Shown: one piece after another, positions 37,622 to 46,943 of the stretch
Layout: every line of letters begins with the position of its first letter
Position numbering within the stretch: the stretch's first letter is position 1
Translations under genes and position numbers: made by a program
Assembly (NCBI GenBank): GCA_007741555.1
Contig: CP036526.1
Coordinates: forward strand, 558,001 to 622,000
DNA length: 64,000 bases
Direction of reading: 5' to 3'
Source: Stieleria marina
Lineage (GTDB): Bacteria > Planctomycetota > Planctomycetia > Pirellulales > Pirellulaceae
Notes under the pieces: generated by a model
Databases searched by the model: none
Seen by the model: the letters and a program-made list of their open reading frames with translations, nothing else
Told to the model about the DNA's origin: nothing

Positions 37622-38632
37622 GTGACTGACCAACAGCCCGTCGTGGTGATCGAAAACTTGACCAAACGCTATGGCGATTTCGTCGCGTTGGATTCCTTGT
37701 CCATGCAGGTTGATAAAGGCCAGATCTTAGGCTTCATCGGTCCCAACGGTGCAGGCAAGACTACGACGATTCGCATACTCGTTGGGCTCTCCAAGGCGAC
37801 CAGCGGCAGAGCGACGATCGCGGGATGTGACTGTTTGACCGATTCTCGGAAGATCAAACGCATCGTCGGCTACATGCCCGATGATTTTGGAAAATACAAC
37901 AACATGCGAGTGTCTGAGTACCTCGATTTTTTTGGTGCTGCCTACGCCATCGGACGTCGTGATCGGGTGCGGCGAATTGATGAGACACTTGAGATCGCCG
38001 GTGCGACGCACATGAAAGATCTGTTCGTCGATGCGCTCTCGCGAGGCATGCAGCAGCGCGTCGCTATCGCGCGAACACTGATTCACGATCCGCAGATGAT
38101 CATCTTGGACGAACCGGCAAACGGTCTGGATCCCCAAGCTCGGATCGACATGCGTGAGATCCTGCTGCGATTGGCTGAGCTAGGAAAAACGTTGATTGTT
38201 ACCAGTCACATTTTGCCGGAACTGGCACGGGTGTGCGACTTGGTAGCGATGATCACCAAAGGCAAGCTAAGAGCGTTTGGCACGGTGGATGACATCATGC
38301 GAGATATCAAACAACGTCGCACATTTGAAGTGCTGTTGTTGGATGGGCAATCGGTCGAACCGGTCGCAACGCAAATCCGAAAATGGCTGGACCAAAAGGA
38401 ACCAACCGGCCTCGAGTCCAAGAACGCCGAAGCAACGCAAGCGGTTACGGCTGACAGTGCACAGACATTGGTTCGATTCGAAACCAGCCTCACGGATAAC
38501 CAACTGTCGGAATTGTTAAATCAATTGGTAGCTTCCGACCATGCGATTGCACAGTTTCGCGAACTGGCAACGGATCTCGAAGACGCGTTCCTTTCAGTGG
38601 CGGGTGCGGGCGCTCAAGGAGACGCGACATGA
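37622..38632 (+). CDS. ABC transporter ATPase
   Basis: A 336-residue ATP-binding protein starting at GTG 37622. Walker A is GPNGAGKT at residues 40-47, the signature is LSRGMQQRV near 139, and Walker B with its Glu is IILDEPANGLDP near 160. The switch His is in TSHIL. About 100 extra C-terminal residues follow the core and probably contact the permease. Its ATG-overlapping partner (38629) encodes an ABC-2 type permease, so they form one transporter. Type is the drug/antigen or gliding-type ABC-2 family; the cargo is not known. Confidence 0.95.
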   Translation: MTDQQPVVVIENLTKRYGDFVALDSLSMQVDKGQILGFIGPNGAGKTTTIRILVGLSKATSGRATIAGCDCLTDSRKIKRIVGYMPDDFGKYNNMRVSEYLDFFGAAYAIGRRDRVRRIDETLEIAGATHMKDLFVDALSRGMQQRVAIARTLIHDPQMIILDEPANGLDPQARIDMREILLRLAELGKTLIVTSHILPELARVCDLVAMITKGKLRAFGTVDDIMRDIKQRRTFEVLLLDGQSVEPVATQIRKWLDQKEPTGLESKNAEATQAVTADSAQTLVRFETSLTDNQLSELLNQLVASDHAIAQFRELATDLEDAFLSVAGAGAQGDAT

Positions 38633-40287
38633 ACCCGGTTGTTCAACGTGAGTTCTACGGCATTCTCCGTTCCCCGAAAGCGTTTGCCATCCTGATGGCG
38701 TTGTCGGCGATTTTTGCGATGGCGGTGTTGTTGCGTTGGCCTTCGTCGGGCACCGTCGATCTAAGCGGCACGCAGTCAATGGAAGTGTTTCGCATCCTGG
38801 GATACGGCTTGCTCGCTGGAGTCGTCTTTCTGGTTCCCGCGTTTCCGGCCACGTCGATTGTCAACGAGAAAAGCAGTGGCACGTTGGCTTTGTTGCTGAA
38901 TTCACCGCTCAGCCCCTGGGCGATTTATTTCGGCAAGATCTCTGGCGTGTTGCTCTTCAGTGTGCTGGTGCTCCTAAGTAGCCTTCCTGCCGCAGCAGCC
39001 TGCTACGCGATGGGTGGCATCGATTTGGTCAGTCAGCTTGGTTTGTTGTACGTCGTGCTGGTCTTGCTTTCGCTGCAGTACGCGACGCTGGGCATGTTTG
39101 TCAGCAGTTTGGTGCAGTCGGCCGACGCTGGAGTTCGCGTGACGTATGCCGCGGTGCTTGGGCTATTCGTGTTTTCGTTGATTCCAGCCTTGTTGACTCG
39201 CGGCAGCCAAGCAACTGCTTCGATTTCGGCGGTGACATCTTGGGTACGCAATTTGTCTCCGCTGCCTGCTGTCATGGAAATCATGGGGCACGGAAGCGTT
39301 GGGTCATCGGGACTTCGCGATGTTCCCAATCTGACAGGGTTTGCGGTCGTCACGATCGCTAGCAGTGTGGTGTTTGCGTTGCTAACGCTTTCGCGAATGA
39401 ACTATCGGATTTTTGATCGATCTCGCAGCCAGGGAATCATCACCAACGACCGAACTCTCGCATCGCGTACGTTTCGTCGATTGTTTTACTTGGTGGATCC
39501 ACAACGACGCAAAGCAGGCATTCCTTGGTACATGAATCCGATCATGGTCAAGGAATTTCGCTCACGACGTTTCGGCCGATCACAATGGCTGATTCGACTT
39601 GTCTGCGTGTGTGCGGTCATTTCCATGGTGCTTACGTTTCTTGCGGCAACCAGCGTGACGGCATGGGGCGTCGATTCGATTGGCGGACTGTTGGTGCTGA
39701 TGCAAGTCATGCTGGTGGTTTTGCTGGCACCAAGTCTTGCATCCGGCTTGATCAGCAGTGAGCGAGATGGTGGCGGCTGGGAACTGCTTCGTGCGACACC
39801 GTTGTCGCCACTGAAGATTCTGTCGGGCAAAATGCTCAGTGCGGCTTGGACGTTGGCGTTGGTGTTGCTGGCGACCCTGCCAGGCTATTTGATGATGATT
39901 TACATCCGCCCGACCATGTGGCTTCAAGTGCAGTTGGTCCTGATCAGTCTGTTGTGGACGACCGTGTTAGCATTGACGACTAGCGCGGCAGTCGGCAGTC
40001 TCTTTCGGTTGACGGCTGTGTCGACGGCAGTGACTTACGTGGTCATCGTTGGTCTGTTTTTGACGCCGATCTTGTTTTGGCTCGGACGCGATGCACCCTT
40101 TGGCCATAACCTGGTCGAAAAAGCTCTTTTGATCACTCCCGTGGGTGCTGCCTTGAGCGTGATCAATGCGCCGGGGTTTGCTTCCTACGACCTACTGCCC
40201 GCGGCTTGGTATGTTGCGGGAATCGTATCCTTTTTCATGCTCGTGATTTTGGGTATCCAAACATGGCGTCTGACGCGGTCCGTATGA
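38629..40287 (+). CDS. ABC-2 type permease with two permease modules
   Basis: A 552-residue membrane protein beginning at the ATG that overlaps the ATPase stop (ATGA). Membrane segments are evident at about residues 18-38, 55-75, 100-130, 135-160, 170-195, 235-255, and again after the KEFRSRRFGRSQWL segment near 305. An N-terminal LNSPLSPWAIYFGKISGVL and a mid-protein LRATPLSPLKILSGKMLS are the same ABC-2 permease motif. The repeat indicates that two permease copies are fused in one chain. It should form the transport channel with the ATPase at 37622. The substrate is unknown. Confidence 0.93.
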   Translation: MNPVVQREFYGILRSPKAFAILMALSAIFAMAVLLRWPSSGTVDLSGTQSMEVFRILGYGLLAGVVFLVPAFPATSIVNEKSSGTLALLLNSPLSPWAIYFGKISGVLLFSVLVLLSSLPAAAACYAMGGIDLVSQLGLLYVVLVLLSLQYATLGMFVSSLVQSADAGVRVTYAAVLGLFVFSLIPALLTRGSQATASISAVTSWVRNLSPLPAVMEIMGHGSVGSSGLRDVPNLTGFAVVTIASSVVFALLTLSRMNYRIFDRSRSQGIITNDRTLASRTFRRLFYLVDPQRRKAGIPWYMNPIMVKEFRSRRFGRSQWLIRLVCVCAVISMVLTFLAATSVTAWGVDSIGGLLVLMQVMLVVLLAPSLASGLISSERDGGGWELLRATPLSPLKILSGKMLSAAWTLALVLLATLPGYLMMIYIRPTMWLQVQLVLISLLWTTVLALTTSAAVGSLFRLTAVSTAVTYVVIVGLFLTPILFWLGRDAPFGHNLVEKALLITPVGAALSVINAPGFASYDLLPAAWYVAGIVSFFMLVILGIQTWRLTRSV

Positions 40288-42062
40288 GAACTCTCCTGTT
40301 GAAAATCGTTGTTTGCTTGGCGCTAATCGGTTGCATCGCAGCAATTGCTCCCAGCCGAACTACGGCAGCCGATCCGTTTTCTGAATACGATCTGGCCATG
40401 TTTGAACGCCCGGCACTTGCGGTGCCGAAGTACGAAAAGCTTTTTCCATCCGGTTTGATGCCTCTATGGATCCAAACGCTTGATCGGTCGGACGCTGGTC
40501 TTCGACGGCTGACAATCGACACGCTCGCGATTGCGCACGAACGTGGTGTGGCGGACGTCCAACAGGCAAAAGCACCGTTGATTGAACTGCTAAGCCAACC
40601 GCAGCAAGATTTGGACACGGTTGCGTCGGCCGCGCGAACACTTGTCGTTTTAGAATCGATAGAAGCGGCTCAGTCGCTTGCGGACGCCGCCATCGAACGA
40701 GGCAGTCGGATCGCCAACATCGTCGAACCTGCGTTTGCGAAATGGAAGTCGCCTGTCCTCAAGAAGAACTGGATTGAACGGTTAGATCAGGCAAACGTGA
40801 CTGATTCGATGCTTCTGTTGGCAATCGATGGCGTCGGTGCCATTGGTGCAAAGGAGGCTGACAGCGCGCTCTATCGCATCGCCGTGGACCCGGATAAACA
40901 GACAACCGTGCGACTACGTGCTGCTAAGGCTCTAGGTGCCATCGGAGCGTCGCAATCGCTCAGCCGAGCTACCCAGCTGGCCGCGTCGGATCCCTCAAGC
41001 AAAGATTCAAGAGTCATTGCGTTGTTGGTCGTTGCAATGTTGAGCTCGGACAAATCTCCGCAGGCCATCGAACTGTTAGGCAAACTGTCGGCCGATTCCA
41101 ATAGCGTCGTGCAGGCAGCCAGTTTGAAACGTCTTTTTGAAATCGACCCCGCCGAAGTTGATGCTTTGGCAGACAATTTGGTAGCGAGCCCAGACGTCAA
41201 CGTTCGTCGGCACTGTATTCGCGCGATGTTGGACAATCCTCGTCGCGAACGCATTGCTTCAATCGCACCGCACCTGGACGATGTGAATCCTACGCTTCGT
41301 CGCGAGGTGACTACTGGACTGTTGCGATGGGCAGAGAGTAAAGAGCTTCGGTCAGAAGTCATCGCTCAGACAATGCGAGTGATGCAAAACGACTCTTGGC
41401 GAAGCTGTGAACAAGCGTGTGTGGTGATGGCTAAATTGGACCACAAACCTGCTGGCAGCCGCATGGTCGACCTGCTTGGTCATCGGCGAGGTGAAGTCAG
41501 AGTTGCTTCGGCCTGGGGTCTAACCCAGTTGCGCGACCCCCAGTATTTGTCCGACATGCTCCAACATGCCGAAGCGGTTTGCGACGGATTTATGAACGGA
41601 CAGTTCAACGACAGCATGCCCGGTATGTCGCTGCAAATGGCGCATTTATTTGTTGCATTTGGCGACCAGATGTATGCTCCCGCCAATGCGGTTCTGCGAT
41701 TGTATCTGCCCAAAAATTTTGACATGGGAATGGAAGCGAGGTCGGCTGGCTGCTGGGCGATTGGATTGATTAACGCAAAAGAGCCTTCCGAGGAGCTGCT
41801 GTCTATGCTGGAAGGTCGATTCATGGATACCAATTCGATGGAGCCGGAGGACGACGGGTTTCGCTCGATGTGTGCCATTGCGTTTGGGCGGATGAAACTG
41901 GAAGACAAGCTGCCTGACCTACGACGATCCGTTGGGACGGGACGTTGTGGGCAGGCTTGCTACTGGGCAATCGAACAGATGACTGGTGAAAAGACTCCTC
42001 CGATTCCTGTCCGACGCCTGGTTCAAGAGGATTGGTTTTTGGCCCCCGTTGCCATTCCCTGA
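40284..42062 (+). CDS. Exported HEAT-repeat protein
   Basis: A 592-residue protein. I start it at ATG 40284, which overlaps the permease stop (ATGA) and gives a signal peptide (LLLKIVVCLALIGCIAAIAPSRTTAA). The mature part is built of helical repeats of about 35 residues with D-V-N-V-R-R-H-C-I-R-A-M and R-L-R-A-A-K-A-L-G-A-I-G type helices, a HEAT/PBS-lyase-like solenoid. Such solenoids bind proteins or peptides. Its place at the end of the ABC unit suggests a periplasmic docking factor for the exporter. No catalytic residues are seen. Confidence 0.88.
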   Translation: MRTLLLKIVVCLALIGCIAAIAPSRTTAADPFSEYDLAMFERPALAVPKYEKLFPSGLMPLWIQTLDRSDAGLRRLTIDTLAIAHERGVADVQQAKAPLIELLSQPQQDLDTVASAARTLVVLESIEAAQSLADAAIERGSRIANIVEPAFAKWKSPVLKKNWIERLDQANVTDSMLLLAIDGVGAIGAKEADSALYRIAVDPDKQTTVRLRAAKALGAIGASQSLSRATQLAASDPSSKDSRVIALLVVAMLSSDKSPQAIELLGKLSADSNSVVQAASLKRLFEIDPAEVDALADNLVASPDVNVRRHCIRAMLDNPRRERIASIAPHLDDVNPTLRREVTTGLLRWAESKELRSEVIAQTMRVMQNDSWRSCEQACVVMAKLDHKPAGSRMVDLLGHRRGEVRVASAWGLTQLRDPQYLSDMLQHAEAVCDGFMNGQFNDSMPGMSLQMAHLFVAFGDQMYAPANAVLRLYLPKNFDMGMEARSAGCWAIGLINAKEPSEELLSMLEGRFMDTNSMEPEDDGFRSMCAIAFGRMKLEDKLPDLRRSVGTGRCGQACYWAIEQMTGEKTPPIPVRRLVQEDWFLAPVAIP

Positions 42063-42166
42063 GAGCGTCGCGATAGGTGTGACAATGGCTTTGCAAACGG
42101 CCACGCTGCTCTGTACGCGACCTGTAATGAAATCTCACGTCTCCCAACCAACGCCACGGTGCCGCC

Positions 42167-43339
42167 ATGCTTCCCGATAATCAATCAACTCCGCTTCGTA
42201 TGGGGCTTATCGGAGGCGGGGGCGCCGGTTTCATTGGCAAAGTTCATGCCACGGCTGCGACGTTAGACAACCGAGCGGTAATCGTCGCTGGTGCTTTGTC
42301 GTCGGATCCGCAGCGATCACGCGATTCAGCTTCGATGTTTGGCATTGATCCAGCCAGAGCCTATGGATCCTATCGTGAATTGATCGAAGGCGAACTGAAG
42401 TTGCCCGCGGATCAGCGAGTCAGTTTTGTCTCCATCGCCACTCCCAATCATACACACGCACCAATAGCGATCGCCGCACTGAAAGCTGGCTTGCACGTCA
42501 TCTGCGACAAACCCATGACGACTGGCTTGGACGAAGCTGACCAGGTGGTCGCGGCAGCCGAGGAAAGCGGTCGCGTGTTTGCACTGACTCACAATTACTC
42601 CGGCTACCCGATGATGCGGCAGGCTCGGCAAATGATTGCTGAGGGCGATTTAGGCGAGATCATTGCCGTCCGCGCAAATTATGTGCAAGGGTGGATGCAC
42701 GGCATGGATGCGACGCAAACGCCCCAGCGGGGCGCCTGGAAGTCCGATCCGACCCTCAATGGCCAGGCGGGGTCACTAGGTGATGTGGGGACTCATGCAT
42801 TTCATTTGGCTGGCTTTGTGACCGGGCTGAAACCTGAATCGCTGCTGTGCCGAATGCAGTCCTATTCCGAACATCACCAGTTGGATGACTATGGGCACGC
42901 TCTGTTGCAACTGGATGGCGGCGCGACTGGGTTGATCACATGGAGCCAAGTGACCCACGGTCGGCTGAATGATCTGTCAATCGAAATCGACGGCACCAAA
43001 GCCGCGTTGACGTGGCGTCAAGAAGAACCCAATCAACTGTTCGTGCGCTCACTTGGACGCCCCACTCAGATTTACGAGCGAAATCCCAACGCCGACTATT
43101 CGACTTCCCAAGCAGTCGATGCTTGTCGTTTGCCGGGCGGACACCCCGAAGCGTTTTTCGAAGCGTTTGCCAATGTGTATTCAAACGCGTTTGACGACAT
43201 ATTAGAAATTGACTGTGGCGAATCCGTCGACCGTCATTCCACGATCTACCCTAGCGTTTACGACGGTCGCGACGGTGTACGATTTATGGATCGCTGTCTT
43301 CAAAGCAATCAGAATCAATCAAGCTGGCAAAGCTGGTAA
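42167..43339 (+). CDS. Gfo/Idh/MocA-type oxidoreductase
   Basis: A 390-residue NAD(P)-dependent dehydrogenase. The nucleotide loop is GLIGGGGAGFIGKVH at residues 13-27. The catalytic block has CDKPMTTGLDEA, where the usual E-K-P is D-K-P, and the later GDVGTHAFHLAGF carries the family's catalytic His. The likely reaction is oxidation or reduction of a sugar or inositol derivative. No signal peptide is seen, so it is cytoplasmic. It stands 47 bases ahead of a TIM-barrel isomerase gene. The pair looks like a small sugar-use cassette and may link to DUF1080 proteins, which in other bacteria act on 3-keto sugars. Confidence 0.92.
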   Translation: MLPDNQSTPLRMGLIGGGGAGFIGKVHATAATLDNRAVIVAGALSSDPQRSRDSASMFGIDPARAYGSYRELIEGELKLPADQRVSFVSIATPNHTHAPIAIAALKAGLHVICDKPMTTGLDEADQVVAAAEESGRVFALTHNYSGYPMMRQARQMIAEGDLGEIIAVRANYVQGWMHGMDATQTPQRGAWKSDPTLNGQAGSLGDVGTHAFHLAGFVTGLKPESLLCRMQSYSEHHQLDDYGHALLQLDGGATGLITWSQVTHGRLNDLSIEIDGTKAALTWRQEEPNQLFVRSLGRPTQIYERNPNADYSTSQAVDACRLPGGHPEAFFEAFANVYSNAFDDILEIDCGESVDRHSTIYPSVYDGRDGVRFMDRCLQSNQNQSSWQSW

Positions 43340-43386
43340 GTCATCGCTAGCGTCCCATCCAAATCTTATTCTTGCGGAGCACTCTG

Positions 43387-44382
43387 ATGTCGGACAAATC
43401 TCAACCACCCCTTGGTCGCCGTGAACTGTTGACGTACGCGGCGTTTGGTGGCGCGGCGTTTGCCGCAGCCGGCGGAGCAAGAAAGGCCGTTGCTGCGGAC
43501 ACGCCTCCGAAACGCAAATACAACATGAAGAAGTCGATCAACCTGTGGGCGTTTCCGTACCCCGACAAGATGTCGCTCAAAGAGTGTCTTCAGCTCGCTA
43601 AGGACGCAGGCTTTGACGGGATCGAATTGAACTACGATTTGGAAAGCGACTTGTCGCCTAAATCGGGGACAAAAGAGTTCGTGGCGATTCGCCAAATGGC
43701 GGAAGAGATCGGCATCGAAATTAGCGGGTTGTGTTCGTTTCTCTTTTGGCCCTATCCGCTGACCAGCAATGATTCTGCCGAACGCGCCAAAGGAATGGAG
43801 CTGGCGGGCAAGATGACGCAAGCGGCTCACGATCTGGGCACCGAAAATTTGCTGGTAGTTCCCGGTGCTGTCCACATGCCATGGCGAGAAGACCACGATC
43901 CCACTCCCAATGATGTCTGTGACGCGCGAGCGCGAGAATCAATTGGCAAGTTGCTGCCGATGGCAGAGAAGCTAGGCGTCTACTTGAATATGGAGAACAT
44001 CTTCTTCAACGGTTTTTTGATGTCGCCGATGGAGATGGTCGATTTCGTGGACAGCTTTGGCAGCGAACACGTTCAAGTTCACTTCGACACCGGAAACATC
44101 ATGGAATACCAGTTCCCAGAACACTGGATTCCAATCTTGGGCAAGCGAATTAAGAACGTGCATTTGAAAGAGTTCACTAAAAAGGGCAGCGATCATTCGC
44201 TCGAAGCTTTTCGGCCGCTGCTTGACGGCACAACGAATTGGCCGGCTGTGCTAGAGGCATTCGACACGGTGGGCTACGACGGATACTTGACGTTTGAGTA
44301 CTTTCATCCGTACCAACATTTTCCGGAAGCTCTGGTCTATCAAACGGCCGATTCCTTGGACCGTATGCTGGGGTTAAAGTAG
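43387..44382 (+). CDS. Tat-exported sugar phosphate isomerase/epimerase-like TIM barrel
   Basis: A 331-residue protein of the xylose-isomerase-like TIM-barrel family. ATG 43387 is preferred over a TTG at 43372. A Tat signal is seen, LGRRELLTYAAFGGAAFAAAGGA. Barrel motifs include GFDGIELNYD, the metal-site stretch LNMENIFFNG, HVQVHFDTGNIMEY and IKNVHLKEFTKKG, giving a divalent metal site of Glu, Asp and His residues. The likely reaction is isomerisation or epimerisation of a sugar or sugar acid. It forms a pair with the oxidoreductase at 42167; export of this one and not the other is notable. Confidence 0.9.
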   Translation: MSDKSQPPLGRRELLTYAAFGGAAFAAAGGARKAVAADTPPKRKYNMKKSINLWAFPYPDKMSLKECLQLAKDAGFDGIELNYDLESDLSPKSGTKEFVAIRQMAEEIGIEISGLCSFLFWPYPLTSNDSAERAKGMELAGKMTQAAHDLGTENLLVVPGAVHMPWREDHDPTPNDVCDARARESIGKLLPMAEKLGVYLNMENIFFNGFLMSPMEMVDFVDSFGSEHVQVHFDTGNIMEYQFPEHWIPILGKRIKNVHLKEFTKKGSDHSLEAFRPLLDGTTNWPAVLEAFDTVGYDGYLTFEYFHPYQHFPEALVYQTADSLDRMLGLK

Positions 44383-44426
44383 CCGGCGCGACGTCGTATC
44401 GCGGGGGCAATGTTTCTTGGGCTATC

Positions 44427-44480
44427 GTGCTCGGGCTACTCCGTTTTCGTGCTACGCTGAGCTTGTGCTACCCCGAGCTC
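44427..44480 (+). repeat. Short GC-rich tandem repeat before ruvA
   Basis: Two adjacent 16-base units, GTGCTACGCTGAGCTT (44449-44464) and GTGCTACCCCGAGCTC (44465-44480), differ at three positions. A shorter related unit begins at 44427. The stretch ends with ACCCC (44470-44474) that can pair with GGGGT (44483-44487). The rest of the 197-base gap before ruvA contains nothing else I recognise. Confidence 0.4.
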
Positions 44481-44579
44481 GTGGGGTTGCCCCTTGCTAG
44501 CTGATCTGACTCGGCCTTCCCCCATCGGGATACGCCTCGGCGTCGTAGGACTACAGCAACACTTACCAGGACTACTCTC

Positions 44580-45203
44580 TTGATCGTTACCATCACCGGC
44601 AATTTGACTCGCGTTGGCGAAACCGCTGTCATCATCGAAGCAGCGCCGTTCGAGTATGAGGTGCTGGTCGCTGACTACACGCGTCGCCAACTTCAGAATC
44701 ATATTGGCGAGACGACCAAGCTTCATACACTGGATTACATCGAAGGAAACGCCCAGGGTGGTCGACTGACACCGCGTTTGATTGGATTCATGACGGAGCC
44801 GGAGCAGCAGTTCTTTGACCTGTTTTGCAGCGTCGACGGCGTGGGCGTGAAAAAAGCCCTCCGCGCGATGGTTCGTCCCGTCAAGGAACTGGCGGTTTTG
44901 ATCGAGCAACAAGATTCTAAAGGACTGTCTGCACTACCCGGTGTCGGACCAGCGACCAGCGAACGCATCATCGCCAAACTTCGCCGCAAGATGCCACGCT
45001 TCGCTTTGATGGTTGACCGCGAAAGTGTTGGCGAGATCGATTCGTCGGCCAACCAGGTCGTCAGTGAAACCTTCGACGCTCTGGTCACACTTGGGCACAG
45101 CGAAGCGGACGCACGCAAGCTGATCGACGAAGCCATGATCAGTGGCAAGAAGTTCAAAGACACCGAATCGCTACTGACCGCGATCTACCAGCGTGGGAGT
45201 TAG
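44580..45203 (+). CDS. ruvA: Holliday junction branch migration protein RuvA
   Basis: A 207-residue protein starting at TTG 44580. It has the three RuvA parts: an OB-fold at 1-65 (MIVTITGNLTRVG), two helix-hairpin-helix motifs (CSVDGVGVKKALRAM and LSALPGVGPATSERIIAKLRRKM), and the C-terminal RuvB-binding three-helix domain (ETFDALVTLGHSEADARKLID). It binds four-way DNA junctions as a tetramer and guides RuvB. The length is normal. ruvB and ruvC are not neighbours. The TTG start is supported by homology of the N-terminus to RuvA, where M-I-x-x-I-x-G is typical, and no better start exists. Confidence 0.95.
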   Translation: MIVTITGNLTRVGETAVIIEAAPFEYEVLVADYTRRQLQNHIGETTKLHTLDYIEGNAQGGRLTPRLIGFMTEPEQQFFDLFCSVDGVGVKKALRAMVRPVKELAVLIEQQDSKGLSALPGVGPATSERIIAKLRRKMPRFALMVDRESVGEIDSSANQVVSETFDALVTLGHSEADARKLIDEAMISGKKFKDTESLLTAIYQRGS

Positions 45204-45257
45204 CGCTACCGATTCCGCTAGACTGTGGCGTCGGAATGATTGGAAATTCAGGGAAAG

Positions 45258-45277
45258 GCCCGTCGCTAACGCCGGGC
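45258..45277. repeat. Small GC-rich inverted repeat after ruvA
   Basis: GCCCG (45258-45262) can pair with CGGGC (45273-45277) around a 10-base loop. It lies between the end of ruvA and the end of the convergent minus-strand gene. No T-run follows, so a terminator is doubtful. It may be a degraded copy of dispersed GC-rich repeats common in planctomycete intergenic DNA. The rest of the 141-base gap holds nothing clear. Confidence 0.3.
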
Positions 45278-45344
45278 TCGCAGGGCTAACTTTCTCATTT
45301 GCGGCATTGAGTTGAATCGCTGTCTTCCGAGACGTCGCTGCTTA

Positions 45345-46943
45345 TCACTTTGGTGCGTCTGGTGATTCGACGATCACCGATACGACTTCGCTGGACTGAA
45401 AATCCGCAGGCAGTTCTCGCAAAGTAGTACCGACACGGCCGTCTTCGGTTTTTGCAACGACTCTCACGTTGAAAAATACTGGCCGTACGGAAAATTCCGC
45501 CATGCCATCTGGGTCAGTCGTGATTTCGGGCAGTTGGTAGTAGCCGTCGTCGTAGTCAGCCGGAGAAATGACGAGCGTCGCTTGGACTGGATTGCCCTGC
45601 GCGTCGCGAACCTGAATTTTGGACTTGGCGACTGACGCCATCTCGAAAGTGACTTCGGCATCATCTCTGCCTTTTTTAAGGTGGCGAATCCATTGATTCG
45701 CGGGCAGGTCAGTTGTGTATTCGGTTGTCGATGTGGTCAGACGATCGAAGTGAGTGACATAGCCAAAACAACGCCCTGTCGCCGCGATCGTGTAATCCTT
45801 CTCAGGACTCAAGTTCAGCACCACTTTGCCGTTTGCATCGGTTGCTGGGTCGCCAAGTTCAAGCCGAAGTCTGTTTCTGCGAGCAACACTGCCTGAATGC
45901 GTTTTCACAGCCACTCCTTGAATTGCTGCGCCTGTTTTTGCGTCAACCACTTTCACGATGACACTTCTTGTTGGCAGGGAGGGTTTGGGCTTGGCGACCA
46001 GGTCGACTGTTTTTTCGACTGCCGACGATATCTCTTCGTGTGTTTTAGAAGCACGAAGCATGAATTCTTGGTCCAGGCAGGGGCGAACCAGTTTTACTCT
46101 TGGATGGTTTTTGGGTATGAACGCAGTCGTATCCATGTCCGTTGAAGTCATCACGCGAACAGTGTGCGGCAGACCGATGGATACCGAAGGTGACATGACG
46201 AATGAGATAACCCGGTCTTTGGGAAGCCCTGAAAAGTCAAAGGCTCCCTCCTTGTCTGTGGTCGCGTTGAAACTGATTTCGCTGAATAGCAATGACCACT
46301 CGATGTCGGCAAACCCGTTTGCGTTTCTGTAGGGATTGACGAATTCCATCAATGAGAATGTAACATTGGGTACCGGTTGGTCATTTGCATCGATCAATTT
46401 GCCTTTCACTCCGTACGAACGTTGAAGTTGGAATCTTTCGATTCGTGCTCGACCATCCAGAACGGGAAATTTGCGTACTTCGACGGCACATCCGTCCGCG
46501 AGAATAACGATTTCCCAGTCCAACGGGCGCAGGGGTTCGATCCATGGAGTCGGTTGTTGCTGGAATTTGAAGACGCCCGCGTGATCCGTCCAGCCGACAG
46601 CAAAGACATCCGATGGTGCATGGGTCGTGACACCATTGACGAGGCGAAAGCGAGAAACAAACGAACTGTTGCTCCTGACTCGCAACATTACAAACGCGCC
46701 TGCTGCTGGACTTGCATCAGGCCGCTCTACTACACCCAGCACCGTTGTCCGAGGCCCGTGTAATTGCTCAGCACGACTTCGCACGTCTTGAATGAACTCG
46801 TCCGTTATGAAACGCCAGCCTGGGTTTTGATGGATCGTTTCTAGATTTACGTGCTGCTGCTTGGCGACTTCTTGTGCGACAAGCGACAGGCACGAAAAAG
46901 ACGCGCAGATCGAAAACGCAACAATGCGAACTAGGAAGTTCAT
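45345..46943 (-). CDS. Exported protein with carboxypeptidase-regulatory-like (Ig-fold) domains
   Basis: A 532-residue protein with a signal peptide (FLVRIVAFSICASFSCLSLVAQ). At least three Ig-like sandwich units can be seen, each starting with a G-V-V-x-x-P-D or G-K-L-I-D-A-N-D-Q-P-V pattern typical of CarboxypepD_reg folds: near residue 65, residue 185 and residue 325. These domains act as spacers or binding modules on surface proteins. No catalytic domain is attached. The gene stands alone between ruvA (convergent) and an intergenic gap before the anti-sigma gene. It is likely envelope-located with a binding role. Function remains open. Confidence 0.75.
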   Translation of the reverse strand: MNFLVRIVAFSICASFSCLSLVAQEVAKQQHVNLETIHQNPGWRFITDEFIQDVRSRAEQLHGPRTTVLGVVERPDASPAAGAFVMLRVRSNSSFVSRFRLVNGVTTHAPSDVFAVGWTDHAGVFKFQQQPTPWIEPLRPLDWEIVILADGCAVEVRKFPVLDGRARIERFQLQRSYGVKGKLIDANDQPVPNVTFSLMEFVNPYRNANGFADIEWSLLFSEISFNATTDKEGAFDFSGLPKDRVISFVMSPSVSIGLPHTVRVMTSTDMDTTAFIPKNHPRVKLVRPCLDQEFMLRASKTHEEISSAVEKTVDLVAKPKPSLPTRSVIVKVVDAKTGAAIQGVAVKTHSGSVARRNRLRLELGDPATDANGKVVLNLSPEKDYTIAATGRCFGYVTHFDRLTTSTTEYTTDLPANQWIRHLKKGRDDAEVTFEMASVAKSKIQVRDAQGNPVQATLVISPADYDDGYYQLPEITTDPDGMAEFSVRPVFFNVRVVAKTEDGRVGTTLRELPADFQSSEVVSVIVESPDAPK

